Assembly: GCF_024138165.1 (NCBI RefSeq)
Contig: NZ_CP100001.1
Span: 124,001-188,000 of the forward strand
DNA: 64,000 bases
Direction of reading: 5' to 3'
Source of the DNA: Halorussus vallis
Lineage (GTDB): Archaea; Halobacteriota; Halobacteria; Halobacteriales; Haladaptataceae
Positions 1-8,380 of the stretch are shown piece by piece. The notes beneath the pieces are model-generated. The model searched no databases. It was given only the letters and a program-made list of their open reading frames with translations, and was not told the DNA's origin. Position 1 is the stretch's first letter. The number at the start of each line of letters is the position of its first letter. The position numbers and the translations under genes are program-made.

Positions 1-2
1 GC

Positions 3-383
3 GCGCGAGCGTGGCTCGGCGGTCGCCCGGCCGACCGGGCGACCGCGCCGCTGGCGGAGTTCCACCGGCGCGTCGGGCAGGTCGTCGTGCTCGGCCTGTC
101 GGCGTTCACCCTGCTGTTGCTCGCCCACTCGCGGCGCCGGGAGTTCGCGGCCGACGACCGCGCGGCGGCGGTGACGGGCAAGCCGCGTGCGCTGGTTTCG
201 GCGCTCAGGAAGATAGAACGCGCGTCCCAGCCCCGACTCGGCCCGCTCTCGCCGCTGTACGTCCGGGGCGACGAGGAGGGCTGGCTCACCGAACTGCTCT
301 CCTCGCACCCCGCGACCGACGAGCGCGTGCGACGACTGGAGGCCCGCGCGGAGCGGAACGCGACGAAGATAGACATTCGGTGA
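3..383 (+). CDS. M48 family (HtpX-like) metalloprotease, C-terminal fragment
   Basis: The frame is open from the left edge, so the start and the HExxH zinc site lie outside the window. About 126 residues remain. A hydrophobic segment (LGLSAFTLLLLAHS) is followed by SRRREFAADDRAA, the M48 signature in which the E and D of EFxAD complete zinc binding. The C-terminus has the typical LLSSHPATDERVRRL helix (SxHP motif). HtpX-type proteases are membrane-anchored and degrade misfolded membrane proteins. The family is clear, the exact subfamily is not. Confidence 0.85.
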   Translation, partial: ARAWLGGRPADRATAPLAEFHRRVGQVVVLGLSAFTLLLLAHSRRREFAADDRAAAVTGKPRALVSALRKIERASQPRLGPLSPLYVRGDEEGWLTELLSSHPATDERVRRLEARAERNATKIDIR

Positions 384-413
384 AACGCGAAACGCGCCCA
401 CTTCCGCCGAGCC

Positions 414-421
414 TTTATAAA
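414..421 (+). promoter_or_regulatory. TATA box upstream of the siderophore ATPase gene
   Basis: TTTATAAA is a good archaeal TATA element. Transcription would be expected to start near 440-447, just before the iron box at 453-467. The transcript would have a leader of roughly 95 nt before the GTG start at 538. Confidence 0.6.
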
Positions 422-452
422 CGCGACCGACCGAAGACACCAAGGCTTAAGA

Positions 453-467
453 TTAGGTCTGCCTAAA
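453..467. promoter_or_regulatory. iron box (imperfect palindrome TTAGGTCTGCCTAAA)
   Basis: TTAGG...CCTAAA matches the palindrome found at seven other places here, all before siderophore genes. In haloarchaea such sites are bound by iron-dependent DtxR/Idr-type regulators. It lies just downstream of the predicted transcription start of the ABC ATPase gene, a position that fits repression when iron is replete. The regulator itself is not in the window. Confidence 0.7.
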
Positions 468-537
468 CCGTGGAGTATGAGCGAGTGGCCGGGAGAACGA
501 CCGACCGACTGCGACCGGGACCGGAGGTTCCCGTCCC

Positions 538-1413
538 GTGTCGACTGACGCCGACCACGAGACCGAGGCCGAGGCCAAGACCGAGAGGGCGGTGCTCGGA
601 CACGGCGCGACCGACATCGGGGCCGACGGCGGCGAAACCGCGCTCCACGGCGAGTCGCTGGCGCTCTCGTACGGCGAAGCGGCCGAACCGGTGGTCGAGT
701 GCGGGCGAATCGACCTCCCCGAGGGAGAGATCACGGCGCTGGTCGGGCCGAACGGCTCGGGCAAGTCGACCCTGCTGAAGGCGCTGTCGAACCACCTCGA
801 ACCCGACGACGGGTCTGTCGTGCTCGACGGACGCGAGATTCGGGAGTTCGGCGAGAAGGAACTCGCCCGACGGCTCGGCCTGCTGTCCCAGGAGAACGAC
901 GCGCCGGAGAGCATCACCGTCGAGGACCTGATCTACCACGGCCGCTACCCCCACCGCGGTTTCTTCGAGTCGGTGACCGACGCCGACCGCGAGGCGGTCG
1001 AGCGCGCCATCGAACTCGCCGGCGTCGACGACATCCGGGACGCCGAACTCGGCGAACTGAGCGGCGGGCAAAAACAGCTCGCTTGGATCGCGATGGTGTT
1101 CGCCCAGGAGACGGACGTACTCCTGCTCGACGAACCGACGACGTTCCTCGACCTCCACCACCAACTCCGCGTGATGGAGGTCGTCCGGTCGCTCAACGAG
1201 CGCGAGGGCGTCACGGTCGGGGTCGTCCTCCACGACATCGCCCAGGCCGCGCGGTTCGCCGACTACCTCGTCGCGCTCGACGACGGCGAGGTGTACGACT
1301 GGGGGCCGCCCCGGGAGGTCGTCACCGAGGAACTGCTCGCCGACGTGTTCGCGGTCGACGCGGCGGTCGAGTACACGCCCGACCCGGAAATCGTCCCGCG
1401 GCGCTCGCTGTAG
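538..1413 (+). CDS. ferric-siderophore ABC transporter ATP-binding protein (FecE/BtuD type)
   Basis: A 291-aa cytoplasmic ATPase that would power the permease at 1947. Visible motifs: Walker A GPNGSGKST (70-78), signature LSGGQKQ (174-180), Walker B LLLDEP (195-200), and H-loop H232. The FecE family fit comes from the spacing and the LLSQE Q-loop. GTG at 538 is the only upstream start before an in-frame stop at 478. The first 40 residues are acidic and poorly conserved, so initiation could be a few codons later. The gene converges on the permease and binding-protein genes and has its own iron-box promoter (453-467). Confidence 0.9.
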   Translation: MSTDADHETEAEAKTERAVLGHGATDIGADGGETALHGESLALSYGEAAEPVVECGRIDLPEGEITALVGPNGSGKSTLLKALSNHLEPDDGSVVLDGREIREFGEKELARRLGLLSQENDAPESITVEDLIYHGRYPHRGFFESVTDADREAVERAIELAGVDDIRDAELGELSGGQKQLAWIAMVFAQETDVLLLDEPTTFLDLHHQLRVMEVVRSLNEREGVTVGVVLHDIAQAARFADYLVALDDGEVYDWGPPREVVTEELLADVFAVDAAVEYTPDPEIVPRRSL

Positions 1414-1551
1414 GCCGGCGGTCGCCGCGACCGTCGTTTTTCGGTATCCGTTCCCGGCGCACGAACGAGAATCGCTTCGGACACGTTCTTCGATAATCGT
1501 ACCAGAATCGCCTTTCCGTCAGGGCGAGACCGTTCGAACGAGGAAATTTAG

Positions 1552-1761
1552 ATGAAAACGGTACGCGTACTCGTCGCCGCGACGGTCGTCCTGGCGCTCC
1601 TGGGAAGTGCGACTGGGGGAGTCGCAGTCGCCGACGGGGGCACCCCCGACGTCGATTGCGGCGGCCTCCACGAAGCCGACCAGCGAACCGACGGAACAGC
1701 GGCCGAGAGCACGGTGAACGAACACCACCACGAGTGCCACGAGGGCGAGTTCCCGAAGTAG
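1552..1761 (+). CDS. small secreted protein of unknown function
   Basis: A 69-aa ORF. MKTVRVLVAATVVLALLGSA looks like a Sec signal peptide with cleavage near AVA-DGG (residues 25-27). The mature part is about 42 residues, acidic, with two cysteines and a His-rich stretch (NEHHHECHEGE) that could bind metal. It sits between the siderophore ATPase and the permease, so a metal-related role is tempting but not shown. I do not recognise a family. Confidence 0.55.
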   Translation: MKTVRVLVAATVVLALLGSATGGVAVADGGTPDVDCGGLHEADQRTDGTAAESTVNEHHHECHEGEFPK

Positions 1762-1946
1762 CGACCGAGTCGACCCGCCGCACATTTTCCAGAAATCGAC
1801 GCCCGCGCTACTCCTCGAACAGCGTCTCGCGAAGCGACCGCTCTCGTCCTCCAGGCTCCGCTCGCGTTCAATTCTCGATTCGGGCCTCGAAAAGATTCGC
1901 GTTGACGGGGCCGTCCCGTCGACGTCTTCGACGCGCTCGTTCGCCC

Positions 1947-3047
1947 TCAGAGGTTGCCGACCGCGCCCTTCTTGCGCATCAGGTAGAGGAAGTACGGCCC
2001 GCCGATGACGCCGGTGACGATGCCGACCGGAATCTGGGTGCTGAGCGCGAGTCGCGCGCCCACGTCGGCGAGGACGACGAGCGCCGGCCCCGCGAACACG
2101 CACCCGACGAGCACGCGCCGGTAGTCGCTCCCGACGACGGTCCGGACCATGTGGGGGACGACGAGGCCGACGAAGCCGACCAGTCCTGCGACGGCGACGC
2201 TCGCGGCCGCGAGGACGATGGCGACCGCCGAGACGCCGAATCGCACGTATTCGACCGACATGCCGAGGCTCTGGGCGGTGCGCTCGCCGAGCAGCAGGAC
2301 GTTCAACTGCCGCGAGGAGAACAGCGCGATGGGGATGGTCAGCGCCGTCCACGGCGCGACGACCCGGACCTGCTCCCAGTCGACGCCCGTGAGCGACCCG
2401 GTCGTCCACGCGATGGCGCTCTGGACCGCGCCGAGGTCCTCGGCGAAGTAGAACACGCCGGTCTGGAGCGAGTTGAACACCGTGCTGACGATGACGCCCG
2501 CGAGCACGAGTCGCACCGGACTGGTGCCGCCCTGCCACGCGATGGCGTAGACGAGCAGGAACGCCGCCGTCCCGCCCAGCGCAGCCAGTAGCGGGATGTA
2601 CGACGTCAGCCCGGTGAACACGACGAGCGCGAGCAGGATGGCCAGTCCCGCCCCGGAACTCACGCCGAGGACGTACGGACTCGCCAGTTCGTTCCGGGTG
2701 ACCGCCTGGAATATCGCGCCCGACACCGCGAGGTTCGCGCCGACGAACGCCGCCACGAACACCCGCGGGAGCCGAATCGTCCAGACGACCAGGCTCTCGC
2801 GGCTCATCTCGGGCACCTCCGCGCCGAAGAGGAACGCCCGCCACGCCTGTGGGTCGAAGACGACCTGCGGGTCGAACACCGCGTGCCAGGCGGTCGCGAG
2901 GCTCATCGTGTACGTGCCGAAGCTGACCTGCACCAGGCCGGCGACCACGGTGATGGCAACGCTGGCGAGCGCCACGGTGACCAGCGAGCCGTCGAGCCAG
3001 CCGAGTCGACCCTCACGTCGCGCCGCGGTCGCGGTTTCTTCGGACAC
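1947..3047 (-). CDS. FecCD/BtuC-family siderophore ABC transporter permease
   Basis: About 366 aa with roughly ten membrane segments. It has the FecCD signatures TIRLPRVFVAAFVGANLAVSG, GVSSGAGLAILL and the C-terminal GFVGLVVPHMVR coupling region followed by PVGIVTGVIGGPYFLYL. It would form the channel for Fe-siderophore import with the ATPase at 538 and the binding protein at 3052. I chose the GTG at 3047 (VSEETATAARR), 4 nt after the upstream stop. An ATG at 3083 would add 12 residues inside the upstream gene. It is co-transcribed with the binding-protein gene. Confidence 0.9.
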   Translation of the reverse strand: MSEETATAARREGRLGWLDGSLVTVALASVAITVVAGLVQVSFGTYTMSLATAWHAVFDPQVVFDPQAWRAFLFGAEVPEMSRESLVVWTIRLPRVFVAAFVGANLAVSGAIFQAVTRNELASPYVLGVSSGAGLAILLALVVFTGLTSYIPLLAALGGTAAFLLVYAIAWQGGTSPVRLVLAGVIVSTVFNSLQTGVFYFAEDLGAVQSAIAWTTGSLTGVDWEQVRVVAPWTALTIPIALFSSRQLNVLLLGERTAQSLGMSVEYVRFGVSAVAIVLAAASVAVAGLVGFVGLVVPHMVRTVVGSDYRRVLVGCVFAGPALVVLADVGARLALSTQIPVGIVTGVIGGPYFLYLMRKKGAVGNL

Positions 3048-3051
3048 GGCT

Positions 3052-4257
3052 CTACGCGTCGCCCGACACGATGTCGGCGACACGCTTGCGGTCGTAGAGC
3101 TTCTTTCCGCTCGCGGCGTCGGGGTAGACCTGCTTGGCCGCGCGCTCGGTCACCACGAGGTTCGTGATGGGGCCTTGGTAGAGCGGACCGCCGCGGTAGA
3201 CGTCGCCGTTCTTCACTGCGGTGAGCGCGCTCGCGGTCGGGTGGTCCTTCATGAACGAGACGACCGTGTTCTGGAACTCCTTGGCGGTCTGGGACTCGTG
3301 GCCCCGGCAGAGCAGCACGTCGGGGTCGATCTGCAGCAGCGTCTCGTAGTCGATCTTCCCGCGGCTGGAGTGGAAGTCCTTCACGTCAGTTTCGGCGAAC
3401 GCGTCCCGGACCTTCAGGTCGCGCCACTGCTTGAAGCTGGTACCCTCGCCGATGAGGTACGGCGAGAACGACTCGGGCTGGTTGCCCGAGGCCCAGACGA
3501 TGGCGACCCGCGGCCGGTCCTTCTTGGCCTTCGGGGGCAGTTTGGACACCTTCGACTGGAACTCGTCGTGGAGCGAGGCGAACTTCTCGTAGCGGTCGGT
3601 GCGCTGGAACACCTTCGAGAGCTTCTCGAAGGCCTCATACAGCGAGAGGTAGGGGTAGCCCTCGTGCCACTTGTAGCCGGTCGAGAAGATGCTGTTGCCG
3701 AAGAAGGGGCCGACCTTGTTCGATATCTCGTCGATGTCTTTCTGCTCCCAGCCCTTGAACCGGTTCATCAGGAAGTTGGGGTCGATGACGTGGACGTCGG
3801 CGTCGAGTTGGTAGAACACCTCCTTGCTCACCCCGTCGCTGTAGAGGTCGGTCATCTTGCTCTTGTCGACGGAGACGCCGGGAATCTCGTCGTAGTACTT
3901 GGTGTGGTACCGCGAGGTGAGCCAGACGCCCTTCGGCGGTTCGACGCCGAGCGCCACGCCCATGTCGGCCCAACTCCCGTTGTTCGCCACCCACTTCTTC
4001 GGCACCGAGTCGAAGGTGACCTTCCCGACCGGCGGCATCGAGACGGAGTACGACCCGCCGCTCTGGGTCGTCTCGCTCCCCTCGGTCGTGGCCTGGGTCG
4101 TCGCGTTCGCGGTGGTCGTGGAGTCCTGGGTGGTGGACTCGGTGGTCCCCTGGTTCCCTTCCCCGCCGGTACAGCCAGCCAGCAGCGCGCTGCCGACCGC
4201 AGCGCCGCCCACGAGGAATCGTCGCCGCGTCGAACTATCGTCGGATTTTCTGCTCAT
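3052..4257 (-). CDS. siderophore-binding lipoprotein of ABC transporter (FepB/FecB-like)
   Basis: A 401-aa solute-binding protein. Tat motif STRRRFLVGG is followed by lipobox LLAGC (Cys29) and a Ser/Thr-rich linker. The periplasmic-binding-protein domain contains typical stretches such as GKVTFDSVPKKWV, IDPDVLLCRGHE and TNLVVTERAAKQVYPD. It captures Fe-siderophore outside the cell for the permease encoded directly downstream. Two iron boxes and a TATA element lie in the 50 bp upstream, with the start codon about 27 nt from the TATA box. A broken paralogue lies at 45013. Confidence 0.9.
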   Translation of the reverse strand: MSRKSDDSSTRRRFLVGGAAVGSALLAGCTGGEGNQGTTESTTQDSTTTANATTQATTEGSETTQSGGSYSVSMPPVGKVTFDSVPKKWVANNGSWADMGVALGVEPPKGVWLTSRYHTKYYDEIPGVSVDKSKMTDLYSDGVSKEVFYQLDADVHVIDPNFLMNRFKGWEQKDIDEISNKVGPFFGNSIFSTGYKWHEGYPYLSLYEAFEKLSKVFQRTDRYEKFASLHDEFQSKVSKLPPKAKKDRPRVAIVWASGNQPESFSPYLIGEGTSFKQWRDLKVRDAFAETDVKDFHSSRGKIDYETLLQIDPDVLLCRGHESQTAKEFQNTVVSFMKDHPTASALTAVKNGDVYRGGPLYQGPITNLVVTERAAKQVYPDAASGKKLYDRKRVADIVSGDA

Positions 4258-4261
4258 ATGG

Positions 4262-4278
4262 TTTAGGGCAGCCTAAAA
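4262..4278. promoter_or_regulatory. iron box 1 of the siderophore-binding-protein promoter
   Basis: TTTAGGGCAGCCTAAAA lies between the minus-strand TATA element (about 4281-4287) and the ATG at 4257. It therefore covers the predicted start of a leaderless transcript. A bound DtxR/Idr-type regulator would block initiation when iron is plentiful. Confidence 0.8.
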
Positions 4279-4295
4279 GCATATAATGGGTTCGG

Positions 4296-4311
4296 TTTAG
4301 GCCGGCCAAAA
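4296..4311. promoter_or_regulatory. iron box 2 of the siderophore-binding-protein promoter
   Basis: TTTAGGCCGGCCAAAA has a perfect left half and one degenerate right-half base. It lies just upstream of the TATA element, so the two boxes bracket the promoter. The same two-box arrangement occurs before the paralogue at 45013. Confidence 0.7.
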
Positions 4312-4409
4312 TCGTCGCGGTCGAATCTCGGGGGTCGGCGCACATAAATCGCACGGACGACGGACGCCGGACCGACGACGGTAATACACGGACGACGGAC
4401 CGATACGGA

Positions 4410-4441
4410 CGCGACGGCGCGGGCGTGCCCGCGCCGTCGCG
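4410..4441. repeat. near-perfect palindrome (15-nt arms, GT centre)
   Basis: CGCGACGGCGCGGGC is mirrored exactly by GCCCGCGCCGTCGCG. It lies 15 nt past the stop codon of the last siderophore biosynthesis gene and could fold as a hairpin at the operon end. No T-tract follows, so intrinsic termination is doubtful. Confidence 0.75.
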
Positions 4442-4455
4442 CCCACAGCGTGCGC

Positions 4456-6303
4456 CTACTCGTCTGCCACCTCGTGGAGTGCGTTCCGGACGGTGCCGTG
4501 TTCCGACGCGTGGGGCCGACCCTCGGCGTCGTCGTAACCGTAGTCGAACAGGCGGTTCCGGTTGAGCGCGAGCTTCGTGAACTCCGGCCGGAGCAGGTCG
4601 AACAGTTCGAAGCGGTCCTCCAGTTCGGGGAACCGCGCCTGGTAGGCGAGTATCGTCTCGCGGGCCTGCGTCCAGAACCGCTCCTCGTCGTAGCCGTGGT
4701 GGACTTCCAGCACGTCGGCGACGTACCGGAGGACGCAGACGAACAGCCCCGAGAAGATGAACTGACACAGCCCCTCCGGCGGCTCCTTCCGGAGCACGTC
4801 GTGGACCTCGTCCGGGAGCGCCTCCAGTTCGGGCAGCGGCCGGTCACTGACGTTCACGTCGTCGACGAAGTCCTTGACCGCGAGGCGACGAGGCGCGCCG
4901 TCGTCGTCGAGGACGAGCATCGCGTTCTGGCCGTGCGGGGAGAACACCGTCCCGTACTTGTAGAGGAAGTGCAGCAGCGGCGGGAGCACGACGTCGAAGA
5001 ACTCCTCGAGCCACTCCTCGACGGTCAGTCCGGACTGCTCGACCAGTCGCGTGAGGTACGCCACGCCGTCGCCGTCGACGTGGGTCAGCGCCGCGAGAGT
5101 GACGACGCGCTCGTCGTCTTCGAGGAAGGTGTAGACGCTCTCGCGCCAGACCGCCCCGAGCAGTTCGAGGTACTGGTACGGCGCGCCGTCGATGGCGGCG
5201 AAGTCCTCGTGGTCGTAGTTGACGCCCGCGACCTCTCCGGGCAGAATCAGCCCCTGCTCCTGGAGGAACTCGTCGTCCTCGTAGATGCCCTTGACGTACT
5301 CGGTGACGGTCGGCGCGAGTTCGGTCCGCTCGCCGGGGAGCCCCCGCCAGACGAGCGTGTTGAGGATGCGCATCGGCAGTTTGACGTGGCGCTTGCGGTC
5401 GTGGTCGACGTTCACGAACGTCCGGACCGACTGTTGGGGGAGGTACTCGTCGGGTCCCTCGCCGAGCGGGACGATATCGTCGTTGGCGACGTCGCGCGGG
5501 AACAGCGGGACGACGCTGTTGTCCCACTGCCAGTCGTGAACCGGCACGAGGTAGTAGTTGTCGGGGTCCAGCCCCCGCGAGGCGAGTCGGTCGCGGAACG
5601 TCCCGTAGTGCTCGCCGAGTTCGTCTTCGATCAGCGAGTCGTGCGAGAGTCCGTCGACGGAGACGAACGTCGCCTGCTCGCGGCTGACGGCGACCCACGA
5701 GAGCGTCACGGGTTCCTTCTGCTCGGGCGCGTACGCCTTCGCGTCCTCGTAACCCCACCCGAGGCGGCCCTTGTTGTAGGTGAGCCACGGGTGACCGGTC
5801 ATCTCGCCCTCCAGGTGGGCGTAGTCGAGGTCGGTCGGGTCGAAGTCCTCGCGGCGCCGCGAGCGCGCCTCCATCTGGGCGTCGGCGAGCAACGTCTTGT
5901 TGTACTCCCGGACGAGGTTGCCCGCGGTCAGGCCGTCGAGGTCGGTCGACCGCTCGAGGTCCCGGAGGAGCAGAATCGGGTCGGTCGCGGCCGCCCACTC
6001 GCCGCCGGCCGGCCGGCGCTCGACGGTTTCGCCGTGGACCCGATAGCTGTCCATCAGTCGCTCGGTCGCCTCGAACCGGTAGGTCGCGCCGTCGAGTTCG
6101 ACGCGGTAGCGGGTGCGGTCCCGGTTTCCGTTTCCGTCCCCGTCTTCGTCGTCTTCGTCGCCGTCGCCACTGGCGACGGGAACGGGGTCGAGTATCTCCT
6201 CGTAGGCGAACTCCGCGAGCATCTTCGTCAGCAGCCGTCGGCTCACGGTGGTCCACACGTCCGGTGTCAGTGCGTCCTGCAGGTCTGGGTCGTTCGGGTT
6301 CAT
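4456..6303 (-). CDS. iucC: IucC/RhbF-like NIS siderophore synthetase
   Basis: A 615-aa IucA/IucC-family enzyme, a normal length. It condenses an N-acyl-N-hydroxy-diamine with a citrate carboxyl through an adenylate. Visible conserved parts: LPQQSVRTF (substrate/ATP loop), HGQNAMLV (active-site H-x-Q-N) and LAVKDFVDDVN. The C-terminal FhuF-like region contains FIFSGLFVCVLRYV. The true start is ATG 6303, overlapping the hydroxylase stop (ATGA); the frame is open further upstream but only as shadow. As the last gene, like RhbF/IucC, it probably adds the second hydroxamate arm. Confidence 0.9.
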   Translation of the reverse strand: MNPNDPDLQDALTPDVWTTVSRRLLTKMLAEFAYEEILDPVPVASGDGDEDDEDGDGNGNRDRTRYRVELDGATYRFEATERLMDSYRVHGETVERRPAGGEWAAATDPILLLRDLERSTDLDGLTAGNLVREYNKTLLADAQMEARSRRREDFDPTDLDYAHLEGEMTGHPWLTYNKGRLGWGYEDAKAYAPEQKEPVTLSWVAVSREQATFVSVDGLSHDSLIEDELGEHYGTFRDRLASRGLDPDNYYLVPVHDWQWDNSVVPLFPRDVANDDIVPLGEGPDEYLPQQSVRTFVNVDHDRKRHVKLPMRILNTLVWRGLPGERTELAPTVTEYVKGIYEDDEFLQEQGLILPGEVAGVNYDHEDFAAIDGAPYQYLELLGAVWRESVYTFLEDDERVVTLAALTHVDGDGVAYLTRLVEQSGLTVEEWLEEFFDVVLPPLLHFLYKYGTVFSPHGQNAMLVLDDDGAPRRLAVKDFVDDVNVSDRPLPELEALPDEVHDVLRKEPPEGLCQFIFSGLFVCVLRYVADVLEVHHGYDEERFWTQARETILAYQARFPELEDRFELFDLLRPEFTKLALNRNRLFDYGYDDAEGRPHASEHGTVRNALHEVADE

Positions 6304-7796
6304 GGGTCGTCGGGGGAGAGCGAGTTCGGTTCGTCGACGCCGCGCCGGGAGGCCCCGGGCGCGCGCTCGACGTACTGTTCGACCGAGAAGTCCTGGAACA
6401 CGGTGTCCTCGTCGGCGGGGTAGACCTCGCGGCCCAGCAGGCGGTTGACGATGCGGGCGTTCCGGAAACAGCCCAGGCCGAGGTCGGGCGCGCCCACGCC
6501 GTGGCTGTGGAGGTCGCCGTTCTGGACGAAGACGTCGCCCGCCAGGTCGGTCACGAGGCGGTAGTCCTCGGTCACGCGGTAGCGCCCCCGCTCGTCCCAG
6601 GAGATGCGGTCCTCGACGGGCGAGAGGAACGCCGGCGTCGGGCGACCGTAGCCCGTGCCGAGGACGACCGCGTCGGCGTCGAGCGAGAACGACTCGCGGG
6701 TCTGCCACTGCTCGCAGTCGAGGCGGTAGCGTCCCGCTATCGCCTCGATGTCGCCGACTTCCGTCATGGCGAAAAGACCCACATCGGGGTCGCGGTCGCC
6801 GACGGACCGTTCGTACAGCATGTCGTATATCGCCGCGCTGGTATCGGGGTCGATGCCCTTGTAGAGCAGGTCCTGGCCCGCCCGAATCTCGTCCTTGCGC
6901 TCGCGGGGCAGGTCGTAGAAGTACCGGGTGTACTCGGGCGCGAAGTGCTGGAGGCCGAGTTTCGAGTACTCCATCGGGAAGAACCCCGGCGAGCGGGTCA
7001 GCCAGTCGAGGCGGTAGCCGGCCTCCGGTTGGCGGTCCAGCAGGTCGAGGAACACCTCGGCGGCGCTCTGGCCCGACCCGACCACGGCGACCGAGTCGGC
7101 GTCGAGACACCGGTCGCGGCGGAACCGGTACTCGGCGGTGTGGAACACGTCCTCCTCGGGGTGGCCCCGGAGGGCCTCCGGAATCTGGGGACGACTGCCG
7201 ACGCCGAGCGCGAGGTTCCGAGCGCGGTGGACGTACTCGGCGCCCGTCTCGGGGTCGCACGCGGTGACGACGAAGTGGTCGGCGTCACCGTCCCAGCGCA
7301 CGTCCTCGACGCGCCGGCCGAACCGACAGCTTTCGAGCCGCTCGGCGACCCACCGGAGGTAGTCGTCGTACTCCTGGCGGGGAATCTGGAACGTCTCGTA
7401 GAAGTAGAACTCGTAGATTCGCCCGCGCTCGCGGAGGTAGTTGAGGAAACTGTGGGGGTTCGTCGGGTCGGCGAGCGTGACGAGGTCGGCGAGGAACGGC
7501 ACTTCGAGCGTCGTCCCCTCGATGAGCATCCCTTCGTGCCACGCGAACTCGGCGTCCTGTTCGAGGAAGAGGGCGTCGACCGACCCGTCGGCGTCGCCCT
7601 CGACCGCTATTCCGTCGCCTGCCGCTCCGTCACCTCCCGTTCCGTCGACGGCCGTCTCGTCGACGCCGTCGAGCAGCGCCGCGAGTCCGAGGTTGAACGG
7701 ACCGAGTCCGACGCCGAGCAGGTCTACGACCTGCTCGGCGTCTCGGGCGTTCGCGTTCTCGGCGTCCCCGCGACTCGCCTCGTCGGGTCGGCTCAC
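6300..7796 (-). CDS. iucD: FAD/NADPH-dependent diamine N-hydroxylase (IucD/RhbE family)
   Basis: A 498-aa flavin N-monooxygenase that hydroxylates a terminal amine, here probably 1,3-diaminopropane or its derivative. Motifs: FAD site GVGLGPFNLGLAAL near the N-terminus, NADPH site VAVVGSGQSAAE, and C-terminal VVLGTGYGRPTP. The GTG start at 7796 overlaps the acetyltransferase stop (GTGA). A Gly/Asp-rich stretch of about 30 residues (DETAVDGTGGDGAAGDG) follows the first beta-strand and looks like a haloarchaeal loop insertion. It is the fifth gene of the operon. Confidence 0.9.
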   Translation of the reverse strand: MSRPDEASRGDAENANARDAEQVVDLLGVGLGPFNLGLAALLDGVDETAVDGTGGDGAAGDGIAVEGDADGSVDALFLEQDAEFAWHEGMLIEGTTLEVPFLADLVTLADPTNPHSFLNYLRERGRIYEFYFYETFQIPRQEYDDYLRWVAERLESCRFGRRVEDVRWDGDADHFVVTACDPETGAEYVHRARNLALGVGSRPQIPEALRGHPEEDVFHTAEYRFRRDRCLDADSVAVVGSGQSAAEVFLDLLDRQPEAGYRLDWLTRSPGFFPMEYSKLGLQHFAPEYTRYFYDLPRERKDEIRAGQDLLYKGIDPDTSAAIYDMLYERSVGDRDPDVGLFAMTEVGDIEAIAGRYRLDCEQWQTRESFSLDADAVVLGTGYGRPTPAFLSPVEDRISWDERGRYRVTEDYRLVTDLAGDVFVQNGDLHSHGVGAPDLGLGCFRNARIVNRLLGREVYPADEDTVFQDFSVEQYVERAPGASRRGVDEPNSLSPDDP

Positions 7797-8380
7797 GCCA
7801 CCACCTCCCGTTCGAACCGCTCGCGCTCGCAGACCATCAGCAGAGCATCCTTCTCGTCCATCGCTATCTCGCGACGGTGCTCGAAGCCGCAGCGCTCGAA
7901 GACGCGGTGGACGACGTCGTTGCGGACGTCGGGTTCCGCGACGATGCGGTCCGTCTCGCCGTGGCGGAACTGCATCTCTGCGACCGACCGGAGGAGCGGC
8001 GCGGCGTAGCCCTCGCCGAGGTACTCCGGCGGGCCGATGAGTAGGTGGACGCCCTGGTCCGCGGGGTCGGCGTCGTAGTGGTCGGCGACGGAGTCGTCGG
8101 CCGCCCAGTAGCACTCCCAGTAGCTCATCGGCACGTGGTCGAGGTGGCCGACGTAGGGAGTCATGTGGTCGTCCGCGAGCTTCTCGGCGAGTGCGTCCCG
8201 GAAGACCGGCAGCGGGTCGTCGAGTCGCCAGTACGGCAGGACGTGCTCTTCGTTCAACCAGGCGTGGAGGCGGCCGAGGTCGGCCATCTCTGCCGGCCGG
8301 AGCGAGACGGTCTTCTCGATGTCGGGGTCGTAGCGCTGGAACTCGTACGGCGCGGCCACAACGCCGCCGGGGCCGGTCAT
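7793..8380 (-). CDS. iucB: siderophore N-acyltransferase (IucB/RhbD-like GNAT)
   Basis: A 195-aa GNAT of the siderophore type. It transfers an acetyl (acyl) group to the N-hydroxylated diamine to make the hydroxamate. Family features: VSLRPAEMADLGRLHAWLN near the N-terminus, MSYWECYWA, the acyl-CoA loop region GPPEYLGEGYAAPLLRS, and VFERCGFEHRREI. The start ATG at 8380 overlaps the upstream synthetase stop (ATGA). Its place between the two NIS synthetases and before the hydroxylase matches RhbD. Confidence 0.88.
   Translation of the reverse strand: MTGPGGVVAAPYEFQRYDPDIEKTVSLRPAEMADLGRLHAWLNEEHVLPYWRLDDPLPVFRDALAEKLADDHMTPYVGHLDHVPMSYWECYWAADDSVADHYDADPADQGVHLLIGPPEYLGEGYAAPLLRSVAEMQFRHGETDRIVAEPDVRNDVVHRVFERCGFEHRREIAMDEKDALLMVCERERFEREVVA

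Noticed and set aside
4456-7260. A 934-codon open frame over the IucC-like gene and the hydroxylase
   Set aside because: The upstream 320 codons are an antisense-like high-GC shadow. The IucC-like protein clearly starts at 6303 with a 4-nt overlap.
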